DNA of 64,000 nucleotides from CAUZIR01 sp965250195 (GCA_965250195.1 OZ252295.1:310001-374000), one strand, 5' to 3'; positions 16,854-26,362 are shown, counted from the stretch's first letter. Made by a program: numbers and translations. The notes: generated by a model from the sequence alone, not told the origin.

Positions 16854-17471
16854 ATGTTCATCGACCGAAATCGCACCCTGGCCGCAACGGCCGCTGTGCT
16901 GACCGCTCTGTTTGTACTGGCGACCGTGTCGGCAGCGTGCGGGAGCGCGGCTTCCCCTAACCAGGCTCCTGTCGAAAACACTTCCGAGGATCCCGTTACC
17001 GGTCCAACGGCCGAGCCCACACTGGCGGCCGTGAAGGCCGACATCTCCGGAGTGGCGGCCGAGATCACCGACGCCCAGTTCAATGGCGACGGTACATTCA
17101 CCGTCGGGGACTGCCTGCTGGGTCCCGACACGGCATGCCCCGGCGCGGACTTACGAGGGCTGCGGTTCCGCGAGGGCGGTCAGCAGTGGAAGCAGTTCGA
17201 GGGGGTGGAGTTCCCGGGCATCAACCTCTCAGGTGCGGACCTTGCGGGCTCTGACCTGCACGAGGCCGACCTGGAGGGAGCGAATCTCGCCGGGGCGAAT
17301 CTCACGGCGGTCGGTCTGACCTCTTCGATACTGAAGGACGCCGACCTGACGGGCGCAAACCTGACAGACGCGAACCTCACGTGGGCGTCAATGAGGGGAG
17401 CAAAGCTCGATGGCGCCATTTTCTGTCACACGGTCATGCCCGATAGCGAAGAGAACAATCAGGACTGTTGA
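16854..17471 (+). CDS. Pentapeptide-repeat lipoprotein (copy 1)
   Basis: A 205-residue exported protein. A lipobox (VSAAC, Cys29) ends the signal peptide. An acidic linker follows, then about a dozen A(D/N)LXX pentapeptides (INLSGADLAGSDLHEADLEG and onwards), which fold as a right-handed quadrilateral beta helix. It ends in IFCHTVMPDSEENNQDC, a module with two cysteines that could form a capping disulfide. The ATG at 16854 was preferred because the upstream in-frame codons lie inside the terminator stem. Function is unknown. It is a paralogue of the gene at 17616; both contain QWKQFEG/GWKQFGG before the repeats and share the C-terminal module. Confidence 0.85.
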   Translation: MFIDRNRTLAATAAVLTALFVLATVSAACGSAASPNQAPVENTSEDPVTGPTAEPTLAAVKADISGVAAEITDAQFNGDGTFTVGDCLLGPDTACPGADLRGLRFREGGQQWKQFEGVEFPGINLSGADLAGSDLHEADLEGANLAGANLTAVGLTSSILKDADLTGANLTDANLTWASMRGAKLDGAIFCHTVMPDSEENNQDC

Positions 17472-17493
17472 TGGCCGCCCAAAACGAAATGTG

Positions 17494-17499
17494 TATAAT
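17494..17499 (+). promoter_or_regulatory. Consensus -10 box upstream of pentapeptide lipoprotein copy 2
   Basis: A perfect TATAAT lies 117 bp before the GTG start. The best -35 (TTGATG at 17468) is 20 bases away, longer than ideal, so only the -10 is convincing. Confidence 0.45.
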
Positions 17500-17615
17500 C
17501 GTGCCCATCTCGCGGTTCCGCCGAATAGATTGACCCATGCAGCCGTCAATAGACGGCTCCAACGCCCAAATGCCAACGCCCGCGAACCGGGCCAATAACT
17601 TAGAGAGGTGCACCG

Positions 17616-18239
17616 GTGAGAACACTCCAACGCAGGATAGCTGGCAAGAGCGGGTTGGCGTTCATCTTGTTCGCCCTCGTGGCGATGGCGGCCCTGGCGG
17701 CCTGCTCCAGCGACGCGGCCTCCTCCACCGAGCCCGAAGCCGATGTCGAGGCCGACACTGTCGCCGCCGCACCCGAGCCAGAGGCCACCGAGGTCAGCGA
17801 CGCCCGAAAGGCCGAGGAAGAGGCCGAGAGTGCCACTGAAAAGGCCACGGCCGAGGCCGTCCGCAAGTCCGAGGCCGGCACCTGCGAGATAGGGCCTGGC
17901 ACCGACTGCGAAGGCGCGGATATGAGTGGTGCGGACCTCAAGCCCGGCTCCGAGGGCTGGAAGCAGTTCGGCGGCGCCGATTTCACAGACGCGAACCTGA
18001 AGAACGCAGACTTCACCGGCGCCGACATCAGTGAGGGTATCTTCGAGGGCGCGGACCTGTCGGGCGCTAACTTTACGGACGCCAGGCTCCATTCGGCGAC
18101 GCTGAAGGGCGCGAACATCGAGGGGACCAATTTTACGAACGCAAACCTCACGTTCGCCAGCCTGCGCAAGACCACGGGCACGCCTATCTACTGCAACACG
18201 ATCATGTCCAATGGTGACACCAACGACGACGACTGTTAA
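17616..18239 (+). CDS. Pentapeptide-repeat lipoprotein (copy 2)
   Basis: A 207-residue lipoprotein. The GTG start follows AGAGAGG. The signal peptide ends LAACSS with Cys30 as lipidation site. An acidic Ala/Glu-rich linker of about 60 residues precedes CEIGPGTDCEGADMSGADL, which opens the pentapeptide solenoid (FTDANLKNADFTGADISEG and onwards). The C-terminus is IYCNTIMSNGDTNDDDC, matching copy 1 and a module seen in cyanobacterial-type pentapeptide proteins (C-T-MPDG...C). Tandem duplication with copy 1 is likely. No partner is encoded next to it. Confidence 0.86.
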   Translation: MRTLQRRIAGKSGLAFILFALVAMAALAACSSDAASSTEPEADVEADTVAAAPEPEATEVSDARKAEEEAESATEKATAEAVRKSEAGTCEIGPGTDCEGADMSGADLKPGSEGWKQFGGADFTDANLKNADFTGADISEGIFEGADLSGANFTDARLHSATLKGANIEGTNFTNANLTFASLRKTTGTPIYCNTIMSNGDTNDDDC

Positions 18240-18288
18240 GGGACCGCTGGGCCGTTAGAGCTGGCCAAATATTGACGGAGGGAATGAC

Positions 18289-19521
18289 TTGAAAGTAAAC
18301 ATGTTCCATCTAATGCCGCACCGGGAACTCCCGGACGACTTCGAGGAGCGGTATCACTCCGTGTGGATCGACCCTCCCTGGTCTGAGTTGGCGGACCCGG
18401 CACGAGTGGGCCAGTACTACAACTGGACGCTGGACGAACTCGAGTACGCAGCCGAGATGGGCTTCGACGGCGTGTGCGTCAACGAGCACCACCAGAACGC
18501 CTACGGTTTCATGCCCTCCCCCAACCTGATGGCATCGACGTTGGCCCGTAACACCAAGGACGCGGCCATCGTGGTCATGGGCGCGACGCTCCCGGCCTCC
18601 AACCCGCCCCAGAGAATCGCAGAAGAGTACGCGATGATAGACGTCATCTCTGGTGGTCGTCTGGTCGCCGGAATGCCGCTGGGCAGCTCGCCCGACATCA
18701 ACTACGCCTACGGCATCCCTCCTATCGAGCAGCGTGAACGCTACCGCGAGGCGCACGACCTGATCAAGCAGGCCTGGGAGCGGGAAGATGTCTTTTCGTT
18801 CAACGGCAAGTACACCCAGCTTCGCTACGTCAACACCTGGCCGAAGCCCATCCAAAAGAATCCGCCCGTCTGGGTGCCGGGCACCGGCTCAAAGTCGACC
18901 GTCGATTTCGTGGCCAAGCACGGCTACTGCTACTGCTTCCTCAGCTACTTCGGCAACAAGGTCGCAAAAAAGAATGTCGATAAGTACTGGGACAGGCTCG
19001 ACCAGCTTGGCGAGGAGTTAAACCCGTACCGCCTGGGCTTCCTCCAACTCGTCGTCGTCGGAGAGACCGACGCGAAGGCCGAAGAGGAGTACTTCAAGCA
19101 CATAAAGTACTTCTACGATAAGTGCCTCCACATCGACCCCAACTTCTTCCTGGCGCCCGGTCACGTCGACCACTCCAGCCTTGTGGGCGCGACGCGCGCC
19201 GGAGGGTACGGCGCGGGCATGTTCGACGACCGCTCGGACTGGACGTTCAAGGACTACGTCGACCGCCAGTTCGTCATCGGCGGCGGACCGGAGTCGGTCG
19301 CACAGCAGCTCGAAGAGGCGGTGCGCACACTGCGCGTCGGCAACCTGATGGTGCTGCTGCAGATCGGCTCGATGCCGCACGAACTGACCAAAAAGAACAT
19401 TTCTCTGTTTGCGGAGGAAGTCCTACCAAAGATGCGGCCCATCTGGGACGAGGAAGGCTACGAAAACAAGTGGTGGCCGTCGGGCGCTCGCCAGTCGACG
19501 CCACGGGCGGTTATGGTCTGA
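18289..19521 (+). CDS. LLM-class flavin-dependent oxidoreductase (luciferase-like monooxygenase)
   Basis: A 410-residue TIM-barrel flavin enzyme of the bacterial luciferase superfamily. It begins MKVNMFHLMPHRELPDDFEE from a TTG start behind GGAGGG, and carries the family features AAEMGFDGVCVNEHHQNAYG (near 54) and VISGGRLVAGMPLGSSPDIN. Such enzymes oxidise carbonyl, sulfonate or other organic compounds with reduced flavin and oxygen and are strongly expanded in SAR202 bacteria (family knowledge). The stop overlaps the start of an alpha/beta hydrolase (TGATG), which suggests a two-step pathway in which the monooxygenase product is hydrolysed. The substrate is unknown. Confidence 0.9.
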   Translation: MKVNMFHLMPHRELPDDFEERYHSVWIDPPWSELADPARVGQYYNWTLDELEYAAEMGFDGVCVNEHHQNAYGFMPSPNLMASTLARNTKDAAIVVMGATLPASNPPQRIAEEYAMIDVISGGRLVAGMPLGSSPDINYAYGIPPIEQRERYREAHDLIKQAWEREDVFSFNGKYTQLRYVNTWPKPIQKNPPVWVPGTGSKSTVDFVAKHGYCYCFLSYFGNKVAKKNVDKYWDRLDQLGEELNPYRLGFLQLVVVGETDAKAEEEYFKHIKYFYDKCLHIDPNFFLAPGHVDHSSLVGATRAGGYGAGMFDDRSDWTFKDYVDRQFVIGGGPESVAQQLEEAVRTLRVGNLMVLLQIGSMPHELTKKNISLFAEEVLPKMRPIWDEEGYENKWWPSGARQSTPRAVMV

Positions 19522-20321
19522 TGACTACCGTCACTCAGAATAAACAGACTCTGACGACCATGAACGGGCGTGTCGAATCGCACGTCACGTCCCAGGGCAG
19601 CGGTCCGCCCGTGGTCTTTTTGCATGGCGCGGGTGGACCCCAGTGGGACCCGTTCCTTGACGACCTTTCGGAAAAATTTACCGTCTACGCGCCGTCACTA
19701 CCAGGAACCGAGGGCGACCCGGACGCCGTGCGGGAGATTCGCGGCCTCTGGGAATTGACGCTCCATTACTACGAGGTGTTCGAGCAACTGGGCCTTTCGT
19801 CCCCGGCGGTCATCGGACACTCGTTCGGCGGCATGCTGGCGGCCGAAATAGCGGCCACCAACCCGGAGCGAGTGGGCAAACTGGTGCTCATTAGCTCCAT
19901 AGGCCTGTGGCGGGACGAAGAGAAGGTGCAGGACTGGATGGGCATGGGCCCCGATGACCTCATGCCCCTGGTGTTCCACGAACCCGAAAGCCAGCTGGCA
20001 AAAGAGATGATGGCATTGCCAGACGAAGAGATAGCCAAGCAGGACGAGACCATAAGACGGAGCTGGGCGCTCGCCTGCTCGGGCGCCTTCATCTGGCCCA
20101 TCCCCGACAAGGGCCTGTCACGGCGCATCCACCGGATCACCGCCCCCACGATGATCGTCTGGGGCAAGGGCGACGGACTTGTGCCCCCGGTTTACGCCTC
20201 TGACTTCGCCCGCGCCATCCCCGGCTCAACGACGCTCATGCTCGACCGGGCGGCCCACGTGCCGCAGCTGGAGCGCAGGGATGCCGTGACGCCCGCCGTC
20301 ATCGACTTCCTCTCAAGCTGA
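19521..20321 (+). CDS. Alpha/beta hydrolase
   Basis: A 266-residue hydrolase. The oxyanion-hole HGAGGP is near residue 35 and the nucleophile elbow GHSFGG near 98. The acid is probably in WGKGDGLVPP and the His in AAHVPQLE near the C-terminus, so the Ser-Asp-His triad is complete. The ATG at 19521 overlaps the upstream stop by one base; a longer frame back to 19122 is a shadow of the oxidoreductase gene. Likely works on the product of the LLM enzyme; substrate unknown. Confidence 0.9.
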   Translation: MTTVTQNKQTLTTMNGRVESHVTSQGSGPPVVFLHGAGGPQWDPFLDDLSEKFTVYAPSLPGTEGDPDAVREIRGLWELTLHYYEVFEQLGLSSPAVIGHSFGGMLAAEIAATNPERVGKLVLISSIGLWRDEEKVQDWMGMGPDDLMPLVFHEPESQLAKEMMALPDEEIAKQDETIRRSWALACSGAFIWPIPDKGLSRRIHRITAPTMIVWGKGDGLVPPVYASDFARAIPGSTTLMLDRAAHVPQLERRDAVTPAVIDFLSS

Positions 20322-20330
20322 CCGGGGCGG

Positions 20331-21248
20331 ATGGCTGAGCTTCTACAGGCCGCGGGGCTGAGCAAGCACTACGGCGCGACGATAGCGCTCGACTCCGTGG
20401 ACTTCACCGTGCCGCCCGGGATCACGGGGCTTTTGGGGCCAAACGGCGCGGGCAAGAGCACGGCCATCAAGCTCTTTCTCGGCCTGCTCGAGCTTACCGC
20501 CGGGCGGGCGCTGGTCATGGGCGAAGAACCTTACGTCATGCCCGAGGCGCGTAGCCGACTGGGCTACATGCCAGAGCACGACTGCCTGCCGAGCGCCATC
20601 ACCGCTTCGGAGTTCCTCACCCACATGGCGCGGGTGAGCGGTCTGCCCGCCGCCGACGCCCGCACCCGTGCGGCCGATACGCTGCGCCATGTGGGTCTGG
20701 ACGAAGAACGTTACCGGTCCATCGGCGAGTATTCGACGGGCATGAAACAGAGGGTCAAGCTGGCCCAGGCCATCGTGCACGACCCGGTCATGGTCTTCCT
20801 CGACGAGCCCACCGCCGGACTCGACCCCATGGGCCGGGAGGAGATGCTCGATCTCATCAAGCGCATCGGCTCCGACTTCGGCATCAGCGCGCTGGTATCG
20901 ACTCATCTAATGGGGGATGTCGAGCGCACCTGCGACGAGATTCTGGTCATCGACGCGGGCCGGGTGACGCACCAGGGATCGGTCAAGAGCTTCACTGAGG
21001 AGACGCCGACGATATATATCGAGGTCGATGATAGGCGGAAAGAGCTGGTCGCCGCGCTGTCCCAGCGTGGCATTGAGGCAACGGACGAAGGCCACGGCCC
21101 GGTGGTTGTTGAGAGGGCGGGCGACGACGGGTTCGATGCCATACGAGACGCCCTGGTGGCGTCGGGAGCGCCACTCCGACGGCTGGCTCACGACCGGGGC
21201 GAACTCTCGGACATATTCCGGCCTTCTGCCGTAGGCGCAGACAGATGA
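20331..21248 (+). CDS. ABC transporter ATP-binding protein (ABC-2 system, pair 1)
   Basis: A 305-residue ATPase: Walker A GPNGAGKST near residue 36, ABC signature YSTGMKQRVKLAQA near 136, Walker B VMVFLDEPTAGLDP and the H-loop STHLMGDVE. It has a C-terminal extension of about 90 residues, as in exporter ATPases of the NatA/CcmA type. It is followed by a permease overlapping as ATGA, and then by a second ATPase/permease pair. Its start lies ten bases after the hydrolase stop, so transcription may continue from the LLM gene. Confidence 0.92.
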   Translation: MAELLQAAGLSKHYGATIALDSVDFTVPPGITGLLGPNGAGKSTAIKLFLGLLELTAGRALVMGEEPYVMPEARSRLGYMPEHDCLPSAITASEFLTHMARVSGLPAADARTRAADTLRHVGLDEERYRSIGEYSTGMKQRVKLAQAIVHDPVMVFLDEPTAGLDPMGREEMLDLIKRIGSDFGISALVSTHLMGDVERTCDEILVIDAGRVTHQGSVKSFTEETPTIYIEVDDRRKELVAALSQRGIEATDEGHGPVVVERAGDDGFDAIRDALVASGAPLRRLAHDRGELSDIFRPSAVGADR

Positions 21249-22131
21249 ACGAACCTCAGGGCGAAGTCTTTGACATCGGCTACCAGCCCTATGAGGGGGT
21301 GCGCGAGGGCCGTAACGCAGCCCGCAAGGCGCTCATAATCGACGGCGTGCGGACATCGCTCGGTATCGGCCGTTCGCTTGTTGCGAAAGCCCTGCCGGGC
21401 ATTCTTTTCTTGTTCCTGCTGATCGTGGCCCTGGTATTCATCATCATTAACAGGGCCACCGCCGACAGTGTCAGCTTTGTCGGGCCGGGCGTTGCCGATT
21501 ACTTCATTTGGACCATATTCCCTCTGCTCATCTTCTCGGCCATCGTCGCCCCTGAGCTACTGACGGCCGACCGGCGCAGCGGCGTGATGAACCTCTACCT
21601 GGTGAGGCCGATTACTTCTCTCGACTATGTCGTGGGCAGGTGGCTGGCTTTTTTCTTGCTGTCATTGATTATCCTCTGGATTTCCCAGCTCGTTGTTTTC
21701 CTGGGCGCGAACTCGGCGGGTTCCGACGCCTGGGGGCAGATTCGGGAGAACTGGTTGGATATCCCTCGCTTCCTTTTGTCGGGCGCGGCCCTGGCTCTGT
21801 TCACCACGACGCTCCCCATGGCCGCCGCCGCGTTCACCGACAGGCAAGCGGTGGCGGCCGCATTTGTCATCGGCACGCTGGCGATCTTGTTGCCCATTGG
21901 CGACGTTCTGAGCAACCAGATACATGGCACCGCCGGACCCTGGCTGGCTCTGATCGACGTCGGAGCCATGCCGCTGCACATCAACGACATTATCTTTGAC
22001 CGGCCGTTCCAAGGCGCGGGCGCGAGTGCGGAAGGGATTGATTTTAGAAATTGGGTGATCGCAGGCATCTATCTGGTTCTGATTGCGGCGCCGGCGTCCC
22101 TGCTATGGTTTAAGTACCGAAAGGTGTCCGT

Positions 22132-22135
<4 letters not shown>
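21245..22135 (+). CDS. ABC-2 type permease (pair 1)
   Basis: A 296-residue membrane protein with six hydrophobic segments. The cytosolic N-terminus GYQPYEGVREGRNAARKAL is characteristic of ABC-2 permeases. TADRRSGVMNLYLVRPITSLDYVVG (near 113) is the conserved cytoplasmic loop where the ATPase docks. Overlaps both neighbouring ATPase genes by four bases (ATGA), so translation is coupled. Direction is probably export; cargo unknown. Confidence 0.88.
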
Positions 22136-23112
<977 letters not shown>

Positions 23113-23115
23113 GGC

Positions 23116-23850
23116 ATGATCTCCCGTCTCATACACGACCCGATTCTGCATATCTCGCTGCGGCAACTCTCGGGGCCGAGGCGTCTGGCAATCGTGTTGC
23201 TCCTGGCGATCATTCCGATCGCCATCACCTCGATCATCGTCGGTGTCAACGGGGAGATCGACGACGAGTTCACGATAAGCATGATCGGCACCATGATCGC
23301 CGCCGCCATCTTGCCCATCGTGACGATGACGCTGGCCACCGCGGCCTTCGGCAACGAGCTGGAGGACAAGACCCTTAGCTACCTCGTTTTGAAGCCAGTT
23401 TCGCGACTGCGCCTGGTCGTCCCCAAGTACGCCGTCACGGTGCTCATGGCCGGGCCGCTGCTGGTGGTCAGCGGCGTTGTCGTCGCCATAATCGCCTACG
23501 ATGCGGATGCTCGCACGACCGCTGCGGTGGCGGTGGGGATAGCGGTCGGCGTCGTGACCTACTCCAGCATCTTCATGTGGCTCGGGTTGGTGACGACCAA
23601 GGCCCTGGGCTTCGCCCTGTCCTACGTTTTCTTGTGGGAGGCCCTGCTCTCCTCGTTCCTGCCGGGGATAAGGATTCTGTCGGTGCGGTCGTACACGGTT
23701 TCAATCATGTACGGCATAGACGAAACCAACCTGGCGGAACTGGACGAGTTCTCCATTCGCCTGGCGACCGCGGCGGTAGGCGCGGGCATCGTCACGGTGC
23801 TGTTTTTCTACCTCACCGTGCGGCGTCTGCGCCGCATGGACGTGCCCTAG
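23116..23850 (+). CDS. ABC-2 type permease (pair 2)
   Basis: A 244-residue membrane protein with six hydrophobic segments. ELEDKTLSYLVLKPVSRLRL (near 84) is the ABC-2 cytoplasmic loop, equivalent to the one in the first permease. Starts three bases after the upstream ATPase. Together the four genes could form one heteromeric exporter or two homomeric ones; the strict ATPase-permease alternation favours two related exporters under one promoter. Confidence 0.88.
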   Translation: MISRLIHDPILHISLRQLSGPRRLAIVLLLAIIPIAITSIIVGVNGEIDDEFTISMIGTMIAAAILPIVTMTLATAAFGNELEDKTLSYLVLKPVSRLRLVVPKYAVTVLMAGPLLVVSGVVVAIIAYDADARTTAAVAVGIAVGVVTYSSIFMWLGLVTTKALGFALSYVFLWEALLSSFLPGIRILSVRSYTVSIMYGIDETNLAELDEFSIRLATAAVGAGIVTVLFFYLTVRRLRRMDVP

Positions 23851-23865
23851 CCCTCTTTTGCCGCC

Positions 23866-24246
23866 CTATCCAACCGTCGCCAGACGGTAACCGAGCCAGA
23901 CGGCGCCGAGCCCCGCGACGACCTGAATGCCGATGCTGGCGACCGTGGCGTTGATGTCCCCGGCTCGCGCGAGGGTAAAGGTCTCGTAGCCGAACGCCGA
24001 GAACGTCGTAAAGCCTCCCAGCAACCCGACCATCAGAAACGCTCGGAGCTCCGCGCTGAGCACGTTTCGCTGGTCGATCAGCCCTGCAACGATGCCGATG
24101 AGCAGGCAGCCGACGATGTTTACGGTGAGCGTCCCGTACGGGATCCACTGCGACCCGGACGAAACCTGGCCCAGTCCGCGGCCAATCCCATAACGGGCGA
24201 TTGCCCCCAAGAAACCACCGGCACCCACCACAAGAACGGTAATCAT
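23866..24246 (-). CDS. crcB: Fluoride channel FluC (CrcB)
   Basis: A 126-residue, four-helix fluoride exporter. It begins MITVLVVGAGGFLGAIARYG and has the conserved GTLTVNIVGCLLIG (near 40) and GLLGGFTTFSAFGYET (near 75), where the F-T-T-F residues line the fluoride path. The ATG at 24246 was chosen; a longer frame upstream crosses the divergent gene. Only one copy is present, so it would act as a homodimer. No fluoride riboswitch was recognised in the 64-bp divergent gap. Confidence 0.95.
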   Translation of the reverse strand: MITVLVVGAGGFLGAIARYGIGRGLGQVSSGSQWIPYGTLTVNIVGCLLIGIVAGLIDQRNVLSAELRAFLMVGLLGGFTTFSAFGYETFTLARAGDINATVASIGIQVVAGLGAVWLGYRLATVG

Positions 24247-24310
24247 AAGAGTCTCCGGCGATACTGTACTGCAAAGCGGCACCGGTCCTTCTGAGCAGGA
24301 GCGTGCAACT

Positions 24311-24541
24311 ATGATTACTGTGTTTGGCTCGATCGCAGTGGCATTGATGCTACTGGCGTATGCACTGGAGGCGCGCTCGCGCTGGTACGTGGCGCTGTTC
24401 GCGGCAGCCAGCGCTGCCACCGCCGCCTACAGCGGGGTGGTCGAAGCGTACCCGATCACGGTGATCGAGGCTGTCTGGGCGCTGGTCGCGCTGCGCAGGT
24501 TCGCCGTGCGTCGCAGGGCCGAAATCGGCGCGATCGATTGA
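24311..24541 (+). CDS. Small membrane protein, CBU_0592-like
   Basis: A 76-residue protein with two or three hydrophobic segments (MITVFGSIAVALMLLAYALE, then AAASAATAAYSG, then ITVIEAVWALVALRRF). The layout and the IEAVWALVAL ending resemble the CBU_0592 domain, a small uncharacterised membrane family. The ribosome site AGGAG precedes the ATG. It may be cotranscribed with the two selenoprotein genes that follow; function unknown. Confidence 0.7.
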   Translation: MITVFGSIAVALMLLAYALEARSRWYVALFAAASAATAAYSGVVEAYPITVIEAVWALVALRRFAVRRRAEIGAID

Positions 24542-24590
24542 GCATCGGCCGACTTCACCGTAGTATTGACCGGTCCTCCTGGGAGCTTTG

Positions 24591-24827
24591 ATGGCAATCG
24601 ACACAAATATCGCAACCCTGTTCACCCACCCCGACTGCACTTACTCCGGCGCCAAAAAGACCGAACTGGACGAAGACGGCGTCGAGTACCAGGAGATCGA
24701 CCTGGCCGTCCATCCAGACCGGTGGGCGGACCTGGAGGAGATTACGGGAGGCGAACGCATTACCCCGGTCTTCACCGGGCCGGGCGGCCTGGAGATCGGC
24801 TACCACGGCGTAGGCTGAACTTTTTAA
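24591..24827 (+). CDS. Uxx-star family glutaredoxin-like selenoprotein (TGA = Sec76)
   Basis: A 78-residue glutaredoxin-fold protein. The active site is CTYS at residues 16-19 and the cis-Pro region is ERITPVF (55-61). The frame reaches TGA at 24816-24818 after HGVG, followed by Thr, Phe and TAA. Selenocysteine three residues from the C-terminus is the hallmark of the Uxx-star family, whose non-selenium members have Cys there. A perfect hairpin, CGGGCC-GTC-GGCCCG (24832-24846), follows. The first G of its loop is base 23 counting the T of TGA as 1, as expected for a bacterial SECIS; it lies beyond the final stop codon. Likely role: a Sec/Cys thiol reductase. The ATG at 24591 follows GGGAG; an in-frame TTG three bases upstream is ignored. 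Confidence 0.88.
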
Positions 24828-24831
24828 CCCC

Positions 24832-24846
24832 CGGGCCGTCGGCCCG
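24832..24846 (+). promoter_or_regulatory. Candidate SECIS hairpin of the Uxx-star glutaredoxin
   Basis: Six base pairs closing a GUC loop. The loop starts at base 23 from the U of the UGA, close to the GGU at 22-24 in E. coli fdhF. It is G at the first loop position, as in known bacterial SECIS elements. It could also act as a weak intercistronic structure before the next gene. Confidence 0.72.
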
Positions 24847-24863
24847 ATTAACTAGGAGACAAC

Positions 24864-25571
24864 ATGGCCAAGCCCGTTAATGTTGTAAACGTGGGAGACA
24901 AGGCCCCCGACTTCACAATGCGGTCCCTGGACGGGCGCGATGTGAGCCTGTCGGACTACATCGGCAAGCGGGTGGTGCTCTTTTTCTGGGCGTCGTGGTG
25001 AGCCTGCCGGGCTCAGCTGCCGGTCTGGCAGACATTCCACTCCGATAACGCGGGCACCGACGTTGAAGTCCTCACCGTCGCGGTCGACGTGCAGGGCGCT
25101 GAAAAGGCTCGGCCTTACGTAGAAAAGGCGAACGCCACCTACACCACCGTCGTGGACGAGGCCAATGCGCTGGGCCAGCTCTACGGCTACAAGGCCATCC
25201 CCAACCTGTTCCTCATCGAGGCTGACGGGACCGTCGCCTACAAGGAACTCGGCACGTTCAACGTGCGCGAGCCGGAAAAGCGGGCACTTGTTGACACTTG
25301 GGCTGCCACCGGGATGACCGCCGATAAGGGCAATACCGAGGACCTGGACGACAGCCACGCCCTGGCCAATGCCCACTTTCTGTTCGGCCAGCAGCTCTAC
25401 AAGCGCGGCCTGACACAGGAGGCGCTAGCCGAATGGCGCAAGGGCGTCGCGCTGGAGCCCGACAACTACAACATCCGCAAGCAGATCTGGGCGATCGAGA
25501 ACCCGGACCGCTTCTACGACGGCAAAGTCGACTACGACTGGCAGGACCAACAGCTGGCAAAAGGCCTTTAG
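24864..25571 (+). CDS. TlpA/AhpC-like thioredoxin-fold selenoprotein with TPR-like tail (TGA = Sec46)
   Basis: Read through the TGA at 24999-25001 the gene gives 235 residues. The N-terminal part is GDKAPDFTMRSLDGRDVSLS followed by VVLFFWASW-U-ACRAQLP, a TlpA-type active site in which the first Cys is selenocysteine. VAYKELGTFNVREPEK continues the thioredoxin domain, with cis-Pro in YKAIPNLFLI. Residues about 160-235 (HFLFGQQLYKRGLTQEALAE) look like a TPR hairpin. Sec and Cys are separated by one residue (U-A-C) instead of two. There is no signal peptide, so it is cytosolic. A SECIS-like hairpin lies at 25017-25031. The ATG follows TAGGAG, and the stop overlaps the SDR start by one base. Without recoding the gene would appear as two fragments. 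Confidence 0.9.
25017..25031 (+). promoter_or_regulatory. SECIS hairpin of the TlpA-like selenoprotein
   Basis: CTGCC pairs with GGCAG around a GGTCT loop. The loop sequence and position (bases 24-28 from the T of TGA) closely match the SelB-binding loop of E. coli fdhF (GGUCU, GGU at 22-24). Confidence 0.82.
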
Positions 25572-26362
25572 TGCCATCCGTTAAGGACCTGTTCGACATG
25601 ACCGGCCTGGTGGCCGTGGTGACCGGCGGCGGCACGCACCTGGGCACTGCGATGGCTGAGGCGATGGGCGAACTGGGCGCGACGGTCGTGCTGGCCTCTC
25701 GCAAGCTTGAGGTCTGCAAAGAGGCCGCGGCCCGGTTGCGGGGACAGGGCATCGACGCCCACGCCGCTCGCTGCGACGCCACCGACGAGGGCGACGTGCA
25801 GACTCTAGTGGATGGAGTGGTCGAAGCTTATGGTCGGCTGGACGTGATGCTGTGCAACGCCGGTGGCTCGCCCGCCGACGACGACACGCCAGATGCCGAT
25901 GTGGAGAAGTTTCGAGAAGCGGTCGGGATGAACATCGACTCCACGTTCATCTGCGCCCAGGCGGCCGCACGGGTGATGATCGAGCGCGGCGGGGGCAAGA
26001 TAATCACCATCGGCTCCACGCACGGGGTAATGGGCACAGACAAGCGGCTTTACGAGGGTCTCGGGCACAAGCGCTCGTCCATCGGCTACTTTGCCGCAAA
26101 AGGGGGTGTCGTCAACCTGACCAGGGCGCTGGCGGCCGAGTATGGCGAGTACAACATCACCGTCAACTGCCTCAGCCCAGGCCAGATCCCCAAGACGACC
26201 GTCAAGCCCGCGATGGTCGAGCGTATGCGGCTTCGCCAGCCCATCCGACGCACCGGTCAGCCGCACGACCTCAAAGGGGCCGTAGCACTGCTGGCTTCAC
26301 CGGCTGGCGACTGGATAACCGGCCTCAACCTGATGGTCGACGGCGGATGGTCGGTGTTTTAA
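25571..26362 (+). CDS. SDR-family NAD(P)-dependent oxidoreductase
   Basis: A 263-residue classical short-chain dehydrogenase. The cofactor motif is VVTGGGTHLGTAMAEAMG (near 17), with CNAGG near 95. The catalytic Ser is in TIGSTHG and the YxxxK is YFAAK near 172. The C-terminal VDGGWSVF is typical. It resembles gluconate 5-dehydrogenase/3-oxoacyl reductase-like members; substrate unknown. The GTG start (25571) shares a base with the TAG stop of the selenoprotein, so the two are translationally coupled. Confidence 0.88.
   Translation: MPSVKDLFDMTGLVAVVTGGGTHLGTAMAEAMGELGATVVLASRKLEVCKEAAARLRGQGIDAHAARCDATDEGDVQTLVDGVVEAYGRLDVMLCNAGGSPADDDTPDADVEKFREAVGMNIDSTFICAQAAARVMIERGGGKIITIGSTHGVMGTDKRLYEGLGHKRSSIGYFAAKGGVVNLTRALAAEYGEYNITVNCLSPGQIPKTTVKPAMVERMRLRQPIRRTGQPHDLKGAVALLASPAGDWITGLNLMVDGGWSVF

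Noticed and set aside
19122..20321. A 399-residue frame containing the alpha/beta hydrolase
   Set aside because: The first 133 codons overlap the LLM oxidoreductase and are Arg/Ala-rich shadow sequence; the hydrolase starts at 19521.
24247..24310. Possible fluoride riboswitch upstream of crcB
   Set aside because: The gap is only 64 bp and lacks the conserved GGNGAUGG and pseudoknot segments.
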